A DNA stretch of 64,000 bases, taken from assembly GCF_007997295.1 (NCBI RefSeq), contig NZ_VORY01000001.1:186001-250000 (forward strand). The letters run 5' to 3'. Of this stretch, positions 8,246 to 18,900 are shown one piece after another. The stretch is from Gillisia hiemivivida. GTDB taxonomy: Bacteria > Bacteroidota > Bacteroidia > Flavobacteriales > Flavobacteriaceae. Position 1 is the first letter of the stretch, and the number at the start of each line of letters is the position of its first letter. The notes under the pieces were generated by a model. The model was given only the letters and a program-made list of their open reading frames with translations, was not told the DNA's origin and ran no database searches. The translations under genes were made by a program, and so were the position numbers.

Positions 8246-8995
8246 AAGAATTTTAAAAAACTTTTTAACCTCATCCATTTTGAATTCTAACTGAATAGTT
8301 CCTTCAGAATAAGATGCAATTTCGTATGCATTATATCTTAAGACAATTTTATTTTCATGAAATCCAATATTTTGTGGAAGCTGAAATTTATCATCTTCAA
8401 AAAATAATCCGGTGCTGTTGATAGGTTCATTCTCTGGAATATCATTTTTCTTCCGAAACCTTTCTTCAGCAAAATTTTTAAAATCCTCTGAAAACAGCTC
8501 CTTATTGGAAATAAGCCTTCCAGATTCAGGATCGAAATTTAGATAAGTAATACTAGTATATCCATGTGCCCCGCCAGTAAATAGCGCAAGGTCAAACTGA
8601 ATAGATATAATTTTTTCAGATTTGTAAGTAACATTTCCTTCTACAAATGCTTCCCATGGAATATTGTATTCTGGAAATTCTTTTGCGCTAGCTTCATAAT
8701 CGTTAATAAAGGTTTGTGCTAAGTTTTCTAACGAATTTAATTCTTTGTTATCTTGATAATCTATCAGTTTAATAATATGATCTTCTATGTGACTGTTCAG
8801 TAAATTGCTTCTGCTATCTTTCCCCATTGCCCAAGGCACTGTGATCCCTATAAACGTACAGTTTTCCTCCTCTGGATTACAGTTTAGTTCAGAAACTTGC
8901 TCAATATTCAATTCATCAAAATTTAATTCTGGAGCATCTTTATTACAACCAATTAACAATAAGTTGAATGTCAAGGCTAAAAACAGTTTTTTCAC
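8243..8995 (-). CDS. DUF3298/DUF4163 lipoprotein (RsiV-like)
   Basis: A 250-residue lipoprotein. The signal peptide ends in LLIGC, which places the lipidated Cys at 17. The mature part carries a DUF4163/DUF3298 pair, with the typical FTGGAHGYT segment near 140 followed by a DPESGR-type turn and the C-terminal DUF3298 strand region. In Firmicutes this fold occurs in RsiV, where it binds lysozyme; here no anti-sigma segment is present, so no such role is claimed. It is divergent from the metB-like gene. Confidence 0.82.
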   Translation of the reverse strand: MKKLFLALTFNLLLIGCNKDAPELNFDELNIEQVSELNCNPEEENCTFIGITVPWAMGKDSRSNLLNSHIEDHIIKLIDYQDNKELNSLENLAQTFINDYEASAKEFPEYNIPWEAFVEGNVTYKSEKIISIQFDLALFTGGAHGYTSITYLNFDPESGRLISNKELFSEDFKNFAEERFRKKNDIPENEPINSTGLFFEDDKFQLPQNIGFHENKIVLRYNAYEIASYSEGTIQLEFKMDEVKKFFKIL

Positions 8996-9086
8996 AACGA
9001 GATTTCTATGTTAAATTAGGGATAAAGGTACATGCTATTTTGTAGTTGCCCACTACGAGAAGTACATTTACAACAAATATTTATAT

Positions 9087-10229
9087 ATGAAATTCAACAC
9101 TAAAACGATACACGGAGGACAACATAATATAGATCCCGCATACGGTTCTGTAATGCCTCCAATTTATCAAACTACTACCTATTCTCAAACTACTCCGGGT
9201 GGTCATAAAGGCTTTGAATATTCTCGTAGTGGAAACCCAACGAGATCTGCTTTAGAGAATGCGCTTGCTAGTATTGAAAATGGTGAATTCGGTCTTGCTT
9301 TTGGTTCTGGATTGGCAGCTATAGATGCAGTTATGAAATTATTTAAACCTGGTGATGAGATCATATCTACCAATGATCTTTATGGAGGTTCGTATAGACT
9401 TTTCACTAAGATCTTTGAGGGACTTGGTCTCAAATTCCACTTTATTGGAATGGATGATGCCAGTAATATCGAGGAATATATAAATGAGAATACAAAATTG
9501 ATTTGGGTAGAAACACCAACCAACCCAATGATGAATATTATAGATATTGTTGCGTGTTCTAAAATTGCTAAAAAACACAAGGTACTATTAGCGGTAGATA
9601 ATACATTTGCAACTCCTTATCTACAGCAACCCTTAGATTTAGGAGCAGATATTGTAATGCATAGTGCAACTAAATATTTAGGAGGCCATAGTGATGTGGT
9701 ATTAGGGTCTCTAGTAGTAAAAGATAAAGATCTAGCAGACAGATTGTATTTTGTGCAAAACGCGAGTGGTGCCGTTTGTGGTCCACAAGACAGCTTTTTA
9801 GTGCTAAGAGGAATTAAAACTTTGCACATTAGAATGCAAAGACATTGTGAGAATGCAGAGAAAGTGGCTAAGTTCTTAAAATCACATCCTAAAGTAGATA
9901 AAGTATATTGGCCAGGTTTCGAGGATCATCCAAACCATGATATCGCAAAAGCACAAATGAAAGCTTTTGGAGGAATGATCTCTTTTACTACTTCAGAAAA
10001 AACATTAGAAAGCGCTGTTAAGCTTTTAGAAAACCTGAAAGTTTTCACTTTAGCTGAATCTCTTGGTGGTGTAGAGTCTTTAGCGGGCCATCCTTCTAGT
10101 ATGACGCATGCTTCTATTCCTAAGGAGGAAAGAGAGAAGTTAGGAATTATAGATTCTTTAATTCGTTTAAGTGTAGGGATTGAAGATGAAGAGGATCTTA
10201 TTGAAGATCTAAAACAAGCTTTGGGATAG
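9087..10229 (+). CDS. metB: Cystathionine gamma-synthase/lyase family PLP enzyme
   Basis: A 380-residue Cys/Met-metabolism PLP enzyme. YSRSGNPTR at 45-53 binds phosphate and substrate. Asp171 in AVDNTF holds the pyridine nitrogen. Lys196 in MHSATKYLGGHSD forms the Schiff base. Length and motifs fit cystathionine gamma-synthase (O-acyl-homoserine plus cysteine) or gamma-lyase, which are hard to separate by eye; metB is the usual flavobacterial name. It is a single-gene unit followed by a terminator at 10251-10280. Confidence 0.9.
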   Translation: MKFNTKTIHGGQHNIDPAYGSVMPPIYQTTTYSQTTPGGHKGFEYSRSGNPTRSALENALASIENGEFGLAFGSGLAAIDAVMKLFKPGDEIISTNDLYGGSYRLFTKIFEGLGLKFHFIGMDDASNIEEYINENTKLIWVETPTNPMMNIIDIVACSKIAKKHKVLLAVDNTFATPYLQQPLDLGADIVMHSATKYLGGHSDVVLGSLVVKDKDLADRLYFVQNASGAVCGPQDSFLVLRGIKTLHIRMQRHCENAEKVAKFLKSHPKVDKVYWPGFEDHPNHDIAKAQMKAFGGMISFTTSEKTLESAVKLLENLKVFTLAESLGGVESLAGHPSSMTHASIPKEEREKLGIIDSLIRLSVGIEDEEDLIEDLKQALG

Positions 10230-10250
10230 ATTTTAAAAAATAATTATGAG

Positions 10251-10280
10251 AAAAGGTTTCAGTTTAGTTGAAGCCTTTTT
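10251..10280. terminator. Terminator between convergent metB-like and barrel genes
   Basis: The arms at 10251-10261 and 10269-10279 pair over 11 positions with one wobble and a 7-base loop. A T-run ends the + strand side and an A-run precedes it, so it could serve both convergent genes. Confidence 0.72.
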
Positions 10281-10284
10281 CGTT

Positions 10285-11070
10285 TTAATAGTTTAGGTAG
10301 TAGATAAACCCAAAATTTAACCAGAAAACCACATCATTATATTTGTTTTGTGGCGCATCTATATTAAGCCCGTCAATCCAATCTACATCGTAATATTGAA
10401 ATCTTCCTTCAATTGATATATCTGCCACAGGGCTTATTTTATATCTGGCTCCCGCAATTCCAACAATAGTCCAAGTAGATCCACCATCCAGATCTATTCC
10501 ACCTACAAAAGTTGGAAAAACATTATTTGGATCGCTTAAAGGACCAAAATCTGAATAAGCATCTGGATTATAATTAACAAAGTGAACACCTAGGCTAATA
10601 AAAGGCATAAATAGATAGGAAAAAGCCCCGTAATCGCGAATGCTAAGTGGATAGTATTCCAAATGTGTTCCAATTTCGAATGTTTGGGTTTTACCATGCA
10701 TTCCTCTTAGGAGTTTACCACCAACTGTATTCTTATCTGCAACAGGCCCAATATGCTCCAGATTTGTCCTGAAATAGTCTAATTCGGTCCTAATTTTAAA
10801 GTGATCGTTAAAATATCTGTCTACTGAATAGCAATTACACTCTGCTCTGTAGGCAAAATTGATGTAATGTACCAGACCAATACCAAATCCCGAGTTACTT
10901 ACATTATTTTGCAGATCGTAGCGTTCCCCATAATCTGTCAAAAACGAGGTAGGCCCTACTAAGACTCCGATTTCATGCGAAATCCCGAGTTGGGCAAACC
11001 CGCTTTCTTTACAGAAAAGAAAGAGAAATATAATTAACAGAATAAGTCGGGATCTTCCCATATACAACAA
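10285..11070 (-). CDS. Outer-membrane beta-barrel protein, THC0290_0291 family
   Basis: A roughly 260-residue exported protein. A hydrophobic signal segment ends near SGFAQ, and the rest alternates polar and aromatic residues ending in FGFIYYLNY, as expected for an outer-membrane barrel. The ATG at 11061 (MGRSR) is an equally good start. I recognise it as the flavobacterial family commonly found next to gdhA, which is its position here: it is divergent from gdhA. Function is unknown. Confidence 0.75.
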   Translation of the reverse strand: MLYMGRSRLILLIIFLFLFCKESGFAQLGISHEIGVLVGPTSFLTDYGERYDLQNNVSNSGFGIGLVHYINFAYRAECNCYSVDRYFNDHFKIRTELDYFRTNLEHIGPVADKNTVGGKLLRGMHGKTQTFEIGTHLEYYPLSIRDYGAFSYLFMPFISLGVHFVNYNPDAYSDFGPLSDPNNVFPTFVGGIDLDGGSTWTIVGIAGARYKISPVADISIEGRFQYYDVDWIDGLNIDAPQNKYNDVVFWLNFGFIYYLNY

Positions 11071-11179
11071 GTGGATGTATAAACAAATATATAAAAATGG
11101 TACAAACGAAGATAGAACTATTACTATACTTATATCTTCTTGCCTTATAAAGAGTTAATATTATATGAAAATATAAAAT

Positions 11180-11213
11180 TTGAACGTTCTTCTTCATATA
11201 AAATTTATATTTG
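11180..11213 (+). promoter_or_regulatory. gdhA promoter (Bacteroidota -33/-7 type)
   Basis: TTG at 11180-11182, a 23-base spacer and TATATTTG at 11206-11213 match the TTG/TAnnTTTG consensus of the Bacteroidota primary sigma factor. Transcription would begin near 11218, giving a 5' leader of about 40 bases before the gdhA ATG. This also argues that the TTG at 11180 is a promoter element and not a start codon. Confidence 0.6.
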
Positions 11214-11257
11214 CATTCAATTACGAAAACGTTATAATTAACAATTTATCCTATATT

Positions 11258-12601
11258 ATGGAGCAAAGTGTAAAAGATTTTTTGGATGTAGTTTCTAAGA
11301 GAAATCAGAACGAACCAGAATTTATGCAAGCTGTACATGAGGTTGCCGAAACGGTTATACCCTTTATAGAAAACAATAAAAAATATCAGAATGCCATGCT
11401 CTTAGAGCGAATGGTAGAACCAGAACGTGTAATTATGTTCAGGGTATCATGGTTAGACGATAAAGGAAATACGCAAATAAACAGAGGTTTCAGGATTCAA
11501 ATGAACTCTGCAATTGGACCATACAAGGGTGGTTTGCGTTTTCACCCGACCGTTAACCTAAGTGTTTTGAAATTCTTGGCATTCGAGCAGGTATTCAAAA
11601 ATAGCTTAACCACATTACCTATGGGTGGTGGTAAAGGAGGATCAGATTTTGACCCAAAAGGTAAATCTGACAATGAAGTAATGAAGTTCTGTCAAAGCTT
11701 TATGACCGAATTACAACGCCATATTGGAGCAGATACAGATGTGCCTGCTGGAGATATAGGAGTTGGTGGTCGTGAGATTGGATTCTTGTTTGGACAATAC
11801 AAGCGTATTAGAAATGAATTTACTGGAATACTTACTGGGAAGGGTCGTTCTTATGGTGGATCTTTGATTCGTCCAGAAGCAACAGGTTACGGGAATGTTT
11901 ATTTCGCACAAAACATGTTAGCATTAAAAGGAGATAAGTTAGAAGGGAAAACGGTAGTGGTATCAGGTTCTGGTAATGTTGCGCAGTACGCTGCAGAGAA
12001 AGCAACACAACTTGGAGCAAAAGTGATCACTATGTCTGATTCTGGAGGATATATCCTAGATGAAGCTGGTATAGATGCTGAAAAATTAGCATTTATAATG
12101 GAGCTTAAAAATGAAAGACGTGGAAGAATTTCTGAATACGCTGATAAGTTTAAAGGCTCTAAATATTTTGAAGGAAAAACTCCTTGGGGAACAAAATGTG
12201 ATATTGCATTGCCATGTGCTACTCAAAATGAGTTACACGAAGATGATGCTAAGCAATTGGTGAAAAACGGCTGTAAACTGGTTGGAGAAGGTGCTAACAT
12301 GCCAACAACTCCTGAAGCTATAGAGGTATTCCAGAAAGCGAACATTTTATTCTCTCCAGGAAAAGCATCTAATGCAGGTGGTGTTGCTACCTCTGGTCTT
12401 GAGATGTCTCAAAACTCTATGAGATATAACTGGACTGCAGAAGAAGTAGATAAAAAACTTCACGGGATCATGAAAGATATTCATGATGCCTGTGTAGAGT
12501 ATGGAAGTGATGGAAAAGGAAATGTAGACTACGTAAAAGGAGCAAATATAGCTGGTTTCGTAAAGGTAGCAGATGCTATGCTTGCGCAGGGAGTAGTATA
12601 A
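11258..12601 (+). CDS. gdhA: NADP-specific glutamate dehydrogenase
   Basis: A 447-residue GdhA, the normal length for hexameric NADP-type enzymes, which aminate 2-oxoglutarate to glutamate in ammonium assimilation. I chose the ATG at 11258 because earlier in-frame codons would add 26 unlikely residues and run through the promoter. Substrate residues are in GPYKGGLRFHP (K90) and PMGGGKGGSDF (catalytic K126), with the catalytic Asp166 in PAGDIGVG. The NADP Rossmann motif SGSGNVA is near 236. It is followed by a terminator and then recO. Confidence 0.96.
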   Translation: MEQSVKDFLDVVSKRNQNEPEFMQAVHEVAETVIPFIENNKKYQNAMLLERMVEPERVIMFRVSWLDDKGNTQINRGFRIQMNSAIGPYKGGLRFHPTVNLSVLKFLAFEQVFKNSLTTLPMGGGKGGSDFDPKGKSDNEVMKFCQSFMTELQRHIGADTDVPAGDIGVGGREIGFLFGQYKRIRNEFTGILTGKGRSYGGSLIRPEATGYGNVYFAQNMLALKGDKLEGKTVVVSGSGNVAQYAAEKATQLGAKVITMSDSGGYILDEAGIDAEKLAFIMELKNERRGRISEYADKFKGSKYFEGKTPWGTKCDIALPCATQNELHEDDAKQLVKNGCKLVGEGANMPTTPEAIEVFQKANILFSPGKASNAGGVATSGLEMSQNSMRYNWTAEEVDKKLHGIMKDIHDACVEYGSDGKGNVDYVKGANIAGFVKVADAMLAQGVV

Positions 12602-12625
12602 TTTCACCTATATTATAGAATTAAG

Positions 12626-12649
12626 AAAGCCGCTATTAGCGGCTTTTTT
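12626..12649 (+). terminator. gdhA terminator
   Basis: A near-perfect hairpin with 9-base arms at 12626-12634 and 12638-12646 (core AGCCGCT/AGCGGCT), followed by T residues, 25 bases after the gdhA stop. It separates gdhA from recO. Confidence 0.85.
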
Positions 12650-12675
12650 AATTATCTTTCCGCAAAATTTCAGTC

Positions 12676-13395
12676 ATCGTAGTTAATACCAACGCAATTG
12701 TAATAAGTGCCTTAAAATATGCAGAGGCCGATTTGATCGTGAAATGTTACACGCAAAAATCGGGACTTAAAACATATATGTTGCGGGGAATCTTAAAATC
12801 CCGAAAAGGGAAATTCAAAACCTCCTTATTTCAGCCATTAACTCAATTAGAGTTGGTAGCAAACCATAAAGATAAAGGTAGTCTGGAATATTTGCAGGAT
12901 GCCAAGATCCTGGTTCATTATCAAACGCTACATACCGAGGTTGTTAAATCTACTATGGTGATGTTCCTTTCTGAAATGCTTAAGAATACAATTCATGAAG
13001 AAGAAGAAAATGAAGAATTGTATGATTATTTAGAAGGAGCTATAAATTGGCTAGATACCCATGCAGACATCGCAAACTTCCATTTGTTATTTCTTCTTAA
13101 ATTAACCCAATATCTAGGTTTTTACCCTGAAGATTCAAAAATAGAACTTCCATATTTTAATTTAATGGATGGTGTTTTTCAGCATTCCAAAATAAATGGG
13201 TATTGTGTAAGTGGCGCAGTTTTAGAAAACTTAAAGTTGCTATTGGGCACAAATTTTGAGGCATTAAATGAAATAAAGCTAACAAAATCTAACCGAGCTG
13301 AACTTCTAGAATTATTGCTTAACTATTATATGTTACATATAGAATCCTTTAAAAAGCCAAAGTCGCTTACTATCCTACACGAAATATTCAATTAA
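12676..13395 (+). CDS. recO: DNA repair protein RecO, probable AUC start
   Basis: RecO loads RecA onto SSB-coated single strands in RecFOR recombination repair. The only ATG/GTG/TTG start that keeps the body is TTG at 12733, but the reading frame upstream continues with perfect RecO-like sequence: VVNTNAIVISALKYAEADL precedes LIVKCYTQKSG. RecO proteins normally begin M-x-V-x-T-x-x-I-V, and the codon aligned with that Met is ATC at 12676. From there the protein has 239 residues, a normal RecO length. No zinc cysteines are present, as is usual in this group. A sequencing error is the main alternative. It abuts the TonB receptor gene. Confidence 0.85.
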   Translation: MVVNTNAIVISALKYAEADLIVKCYTQKSGLKTYMLRGILKSRKGKFKTSLFQPLTQLELVANHKDKGSLEYLQDAKILVHYQTLHTEVVKSTMVMFLSEMLKNTIHEEEENEELYDYLEGAINWLDTHADIANFHLLFLLKLTQYLGFYPEDSKIELPYFNLMDGVFQHSKINGYCVSGAVLENLKLLLGTNFEALNEIKLTKSNRAELLELLLNYYMLHIESFKKPKSLTILHEIFN

Positions 13396-15798
13396 ATGCG
13401 ATTTTATTTTACTGCTCTTTTTGTTTTTTTATTAACCTTTTCTGCAATTCAAGCTCAGGAAATCTTGATCCTTGATAAAGATTCAGAAAAACCTTTAGTT
13501 AATGTTGCGATCTATAATACAAGTAAGTCAAAAAACAGTATTACCAATATTGATGGAAAAGCAGATATTTCAAAATTCTCTAGGGATGAAACCTTGGTTT
13601 TCCAACATGTTTCGCATTTAGAAAAGCGCATGCTAAAATCGGAGATCAAATCAAATAAGGTCTATTTAATAGAAGATGAAAATATGTTACAAGAGGTGGT
13701 GCTTTCTGTGGCTAAATTTGAGCAGGACAAAAAAGATATTCCGCAGCAAATTGTGAGTATAACTTCAGAAGAAATAGCTTTTTCAAATTCACAAACTTCC
13801 GCAGACCTGTTGGAAAGTACTGGGAGTGTGTATGTTCAAAAAAGCCAGCTTGGCGGTGGAAGCCCCATGATTAGAGGATTTTCTACCAATCGCTTATTAA
13901 TTGCCGTAGATGGAGTTCGAATGAATACTGCTATTTTTAGAAGTGGTAATGTTCAAAATATTATTTCTATAGATCCCCTTGCTGTGGAGAGAGCTGAGGT
14001 TATTTTAGGTCCGGGATCGGTGGTCTATGGGAGCGATGCTATTGGAGGGGTGATGAATTTTTACACCTTGAAACCTTCTTATTCCTTAAATGGCGGCACT
14101 TCTTTTAATGCGAATGCTTATACCAGATATGCTACTGCAAATGAAGAGAAAACCGCTCATGCCGACTTTAATATAGGTCTTGAAAAATGGGCTTTTTTGA
14201 GCAGTGTTTCTTATTCGGATTTTGGAAATCTCAAAATGGGAAGTCATGGCCCTGAAGAATTTTTAAGACCCGAATATGTGACCCGAATTAATGGAGAAGA
14301 TAGAATTGTAAGAAACAAAGACCCAAAAGTTCAGGTTCCCACTGGTTACGATCAGATCAATCTGCTTCAAAAAGTAGCATTTATGCCTAATAAAACATGG
14401 GATTTTAGTTTGGGATTAATTTATTCTGAAACTTCTAATTATTCCAGATACGATCGTTTGGTGCAAAAGAGAGATGGAAATTTAAAATATGGAGAATGGT
14501 ATTATGGTCCTCAAAAGTGGTTTTCGGGGAACTTCAGTATCAATAAAAAGGGAAATGGAAAAGTGTATGATAAGCTTCAATTTACTGCTGCTTATCAGAA
14601 TTTTGAAGAAAGCAGATTCGACAGGAAATTTGATGATGAAACACTTTATATAAATACCGAAAATGTCGATGCCTATTCCGCTAATTTAGATTTTGAAAAT
14701 AATTTTGGTGATAATAAACTCTTTTATGGGGTAGAGTATGTTTTAGATGAGGTTAATTCCACAGGAAAAACCAGAAATATTCTTACTAACGCTGAAGGTG
14801 GCAATCCATCCAGATATCCAGATGGTTCAACATGGCAATCGTTGGCGGCATATTCCAGTTATAATTGGAAGCTAAATGAAGATTTAAATATTCAATCTGG
14901 TTTGCGTTATAATCATATAATTATCAAAGCAGATTTTCTAGCTTCAGTGCATGATTTTCCATTTGATAACGCAAATATTAATACGGGTGCGCTAACAGGA
15001 AGCGCGGGTCTTAGCTGGCGCCAAAATGGAAATACAGAATGGAAATTAAATTTTTCAACTGGTTTTCGAGCTCCCAATATAGATGATATTGGAAAAATAT
15101 TCGATTCTGAACCGGGTGCAGTGGTAATTCCAAATCCGCACTTAAAACCGGAATATGCCTACAATGGAGAGCTAGGAGTGAAATGGAAAGTGTTTAAAAT
15201 TATCACTTTAGACTTAGCGGGCTTTTATACTTATTTGGATGATGCCTTAGTGCGAAGGGATTATAATCTGGATGGTAGTACTACCATAGAATACCAAGGA
15301 GAGCCAAGCAGGGTTCAAGCCATGCAAAACGCCGCTAGTGCTTATGTTTACGGATTTGAAGGAGGTTTGGAAGTAAGGTTTTCCAACAATCTAAAATTGC
15401 TTTCCCAAATTACAATTACCAAAGGAAAAGAGGAACAGGACGATGGCAGTAAAGCCCCGCTTAGACATGCGGCACCGCTTTATGGAAACACGCATCTTGT
15501 CTGGACTAAAAACAAATTGAAATTGGATCTTTTTTCAGAATATAACGGGAGCCTGGGCTTTGATGAGTTGGCACCCTCAGAACAAGGGAAAGCTTATTTA
15601 TATGCAGTAGATAGTAACGGGAATCCATATTTCGCTGAATGGTATACTTTAAATATCACTGCAAATTATCGGTTTTCTGAACATTGGAGCACAACGGTAT
15701 CTATAGAAAATATAACAGATCAGCGATATAGAACCTATTCTTCCGGGATATCATCTGCGGGCATAAATTTTATAGCAGCAGTGAGATACAGTTTGTAG
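13396..15798 (+). CDS. TonB-dependent receptor
   Basis: An 800-residue outer-membrane receptor. A signal peptide ends at AIQAQ. An N-terminal carboxypeptidase-regulatory-like domain covers about 22-95. The plug (about 115-235) includes the MIRGFSTNRLLIAVDGVRMN segment and YGSDAIGGVMNF, and a 22-strand barrel ends in aromatic-rich AAVRYSL. The plug resembles BtuB/CirA/heme-type receptors more than SusC. Substrate is not predictable. It starts at the base after the recO stop, so it is probably co-transcribed with recO. No metabolic partner gene is adjacent. Confidence 0.9.
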   Translation: MRFYFTALFVFLLTFSAIQAQEILILDKDSEKPLVNVAIYNTSKSKNSITNIDGKADISKFSRDETLVFQHVSHLEKRMLKSEIKSNKVYLIEDENMLQEVVLSVAKFEQDKKDIPQQIVSITSEEIAFSNSQTSADLLESTGSVYVQKSQLGGGSPMIRGFSTNRLLIAVDGVRMNTAIFRSGNVQNIISIDPLAVERAEVILGPGSVVYGSDAIGGVMNFYTLKPSYSLNGGTSFNANAYTRYATANEEKTAHADFNIGLEKWAFLSSVSYSDFGNLKMGSHGPEEFLRPEYVTRINGEDRIVRNKDPKVQVPTGYDQINLLQKVAFMPNKTWDFSLGLIYSETSNYSRYDRLVQKRDGNLKYGEWYYGPQKWFSGNFSINKKGNGKVYDKLQFTAAYQNFEESRFDRKFDDETLYINTENVDAYSANLDFENNFGDNKLFYGVEYVLDEVNSTGKTRNILTNAEGGNPSRYPDGSTWQSLAAYSSYNWKLNEDLNIQSGLRYNHIIIKADFLASVHDFPFDNANINTGALTGSAGLSWRQNGNTEWKLNFSTGFRAPNIDDIGKIFDSEPGAVVIPNPHLKPEYAYNGELGVKWKVFKIITLDLAGFYTYLDDALVRRDYNLDGSTTIEYQGEPSRVQAMQNAASAYVYGFEGGLEVRFSNNLKLLSQITITKGKEEQDDGSKAPLRHAAPLYGNTHLVWTKNKLKLDLFSEYNGSLGFDELAPSEQGKAYLYAVDSNGNPYFAEWYTLNITANYRFSEHWSTTVSIENITDQRYRTYSSGISSAGINFIAAVRYSL

Positions 15799-15970
15799 AA
15801 GAGATTAGTTCTTCAAATTCATGAACCTTCAGATTATTTAAAAACATTCTTTTTTTACAGATGATTTTATTGAATTATCTGATGGTTAAATGATTAGCTT
15901 TTTAATCAATAACCACCTTCTCTTTTCTTAAAAATCGTTATTTTCGCAACTCAAAAGAAATTACAATATA

Positions 15971-18900
15971 ATGAGCGCAAAGTTCCCTGAGTATAAAGGA
16001 CTTGACTTACCAAAAGTTGCTGAAGAAATTCTGAGCTATTGGAAGGAGAATGACATTTTTGAGAAAAGCATGACTTCACGAGAAGGCAATGAGCCTTTTG
16101 TGTTTTTTGAGGGACCTCCATCTGCGAATGGGTTACCGGGAATTCATCATGTAATGGCGCGTTCTATTAAAGATATTTTTTGCCGATATAAAACTCAAAA
16201 AGGATTTCAGGTTAAAAGAAAAGCAGGATGGGATACTCATGGCTTGCCTATAGAGCTTGGTGTAGAGAAAGAACTTGGAATTACCAAAGAAGATATTGGA
16301 ACTAAGATCAGTGTAGAAAAGTATAATGATGCTTGTAAAAGTGCAGTAATGCGTTATACAGGAATCTGGAACGATCTTACCGAAAAAATGGGCTATTGGG
16401 TAGATATGGAAGATCCATATATCACCTACAAATCCAAATACATGGAAACTGTTTGGTGGTTGCTTTCTGAAATATATAAGAAAGGACTCATCTATAAAGG
16501 CTATACCATCCAGCCATATTCTCCAAAAGCAGGAACAGGATTGAGTTCACACGAATTGAACCAGCCTGGGACCTATCAAGATGTTACAGATACTACGGTA
16601 ACTGCAATGTTCAAGGTGAAACCAGAAACCTTACCAGATTTCCTTTCAGAAGTTTCTAACGAGATCTACCTTACCGCTTGGACAACTACTCCTTGGACCT
16701 TGCCATCTAATACGGCTCTTACAGTGGGTTCTAAAATAGAATATGTATTAGTTTCTACTTTTAATCAATACACATTTCAGCCTATTAATATTATTCTTGC
16801 CAGTAGCCTAGTTACTAAGCAATTCGACAAAAAATTTAATAAGGTAGAAAGCGAAGATGCTTTGGCTTCATACAAACAAGGAGATAAGATCCCTTATTTT
16901 GTTGGGAAAACCTTTAAAGGAATAGATCTGGTTGGAATGAGATATGAGCAATTATTGCCGTATGCTCAACCTTATAATAATCCTGAGAATGCTTTTAGAG
17001 TGATCGCCGGAGATTTTGTGACTACAGAGGATGGTACCGGAATCGTACATACCTCCCCAACTTTCGGAGCAGATGATGCAATGGTTGCAAAACAGGCAGT
17101 GCCAGAAGTTCCGCCATTATTGGTAAAAGATAAAAACGATAATTTGGTTCCTCTTGTAGATCTTCAAGGGAAATTTAGAGAAGAATTAGGCGAGCTTGCC
17201 GGGAAATATGTGAAGAATGAATATTATGATGAAGGAGAAGCCCCGGAAAGATCTGTAGACGTAGAGATCGCAATACAGCTAAAAGAAGACAACCGTGCCT
17301 TTAAAGTTGAAAAGTATGTGCACAGTTACCCTAATTGCTGGAGAACAGATAAACCTATCTTATACTATCCCTTAGATTCTTGGTTCATTAAAGTGACCGA
17401 ATTTAAGGATAGAATGTTTGAATTAAACCAGACCATTAACTGGAAACCAAAAGCTACCGGAGAAGGAAGGTTTGGAAATTGGTTAGCCAATGCAAACGAC
17501 TGGAATTTATCCAGAAGTAGATATTGGGGTGTGCCATTGCCTATCTGGAGAACAGAAGACAGGAAAGAAGAAATAATGATTGGTTCTATTAAAGAACTAA
17601 AAGAGGAAATGAGCAAGGCTGTTGAAGCTGGACTTATGACCAAAGATATTTTTGCTGAATTTGAAGTAGATAATTTCTCCGATGAGAATTACGACTTGGT
17701 AGATCTTCATAAGAATGTTGTAGATACTATTACTTTGGTTTCAGCTTCTGGAAAGCCCATGAAACGAGAAGCAGATCTTATAGATGTTTGGTTCGATTCA
17801 GGTTCTATGCCTTATGCACAATGGCATTATCCTTTCGAGAACAAGGAAATGGTAGAGAACGGCGAGCGAAAAGCAGATTTCATTGCTGAAGGAGTAGATC
17901 AAACTCGTGGTTGGTTCTATACCCTGCACGCTATTGCCACTATGATCTTTGATGACGTAGCCTATAAGAATGTTGTTTCTAACGGATTGGTGTTGGATAA
18001 GAACGGACAAAAAATGTCTAAACGGCTTGGAAATGCTGTAGATCCCTTTGAAACTTTAGCCGCTTTTGGACCAGATGCTACAAGATGGTACATGATATCT
18101 AATGCAAACCCATGGGATAACTTAAAATTTGATATTGAAGGAATTGCAGAGGTAAGCAGGAAATTCTTCGGGACTCTTTACAATACCTATTCTTTCTTCG
18201 TTTTATATGCCAATTTGGATAGCTTCAGTTATAAAGAGGAAGATGTGCCAATGAAAGACCGCCCAGAAATTGACCGTTGGGTGCTTTCAGAATTGCATAC
18301 GCTTATAGAAAAAGTTGACAAATTCTATGAAGAGTATGAGCCAACTAGAGCTACGAGAGCAATTTCAGAATTTGTTCAAGAAAATTTGAGCAACTGGTAT
18401 GTTAGGCTAAGTAGAAGAAGATTTTGGAAAGGAGATTACGAGCAAGATAAAATTTCTGCATATCAAACCCTTTATACATGTTTGCTGACGGTTGCGAAAT
18501 TGGGAGCGCCAGTAGCGCCATTTTTTATGGATAAGCTTTACAAAGATCTAAATGAAGTTTCCGGAAAAGAGCAATTCTCTTCGGTGCATTTAGCAGACTT
18601 TCCTGTTTTTGATAAATCGATTATCGATGAATCATTAGAGCATAAAATGCAAAAAGCGCAAACAATTTCATCTTTGGTACTTTCATTACGTAAAAAAGAA
18701 ATGATCAAAGTTCGTCAGCCATTGCAACGCATCATGATCCCAATACTAGACCCAAAACAAAAAATAGAGATATTAGCCGTTGAAGACCTTATTAAATCTG
18801 AAGTAAATGTAAAATCTATAGAATTAATAGATGATGCTTCCGGTTTATTAATAAAACAAGCTAAACCTAATTTTAAAGTACTTGGGCCTAGATATGGTAA

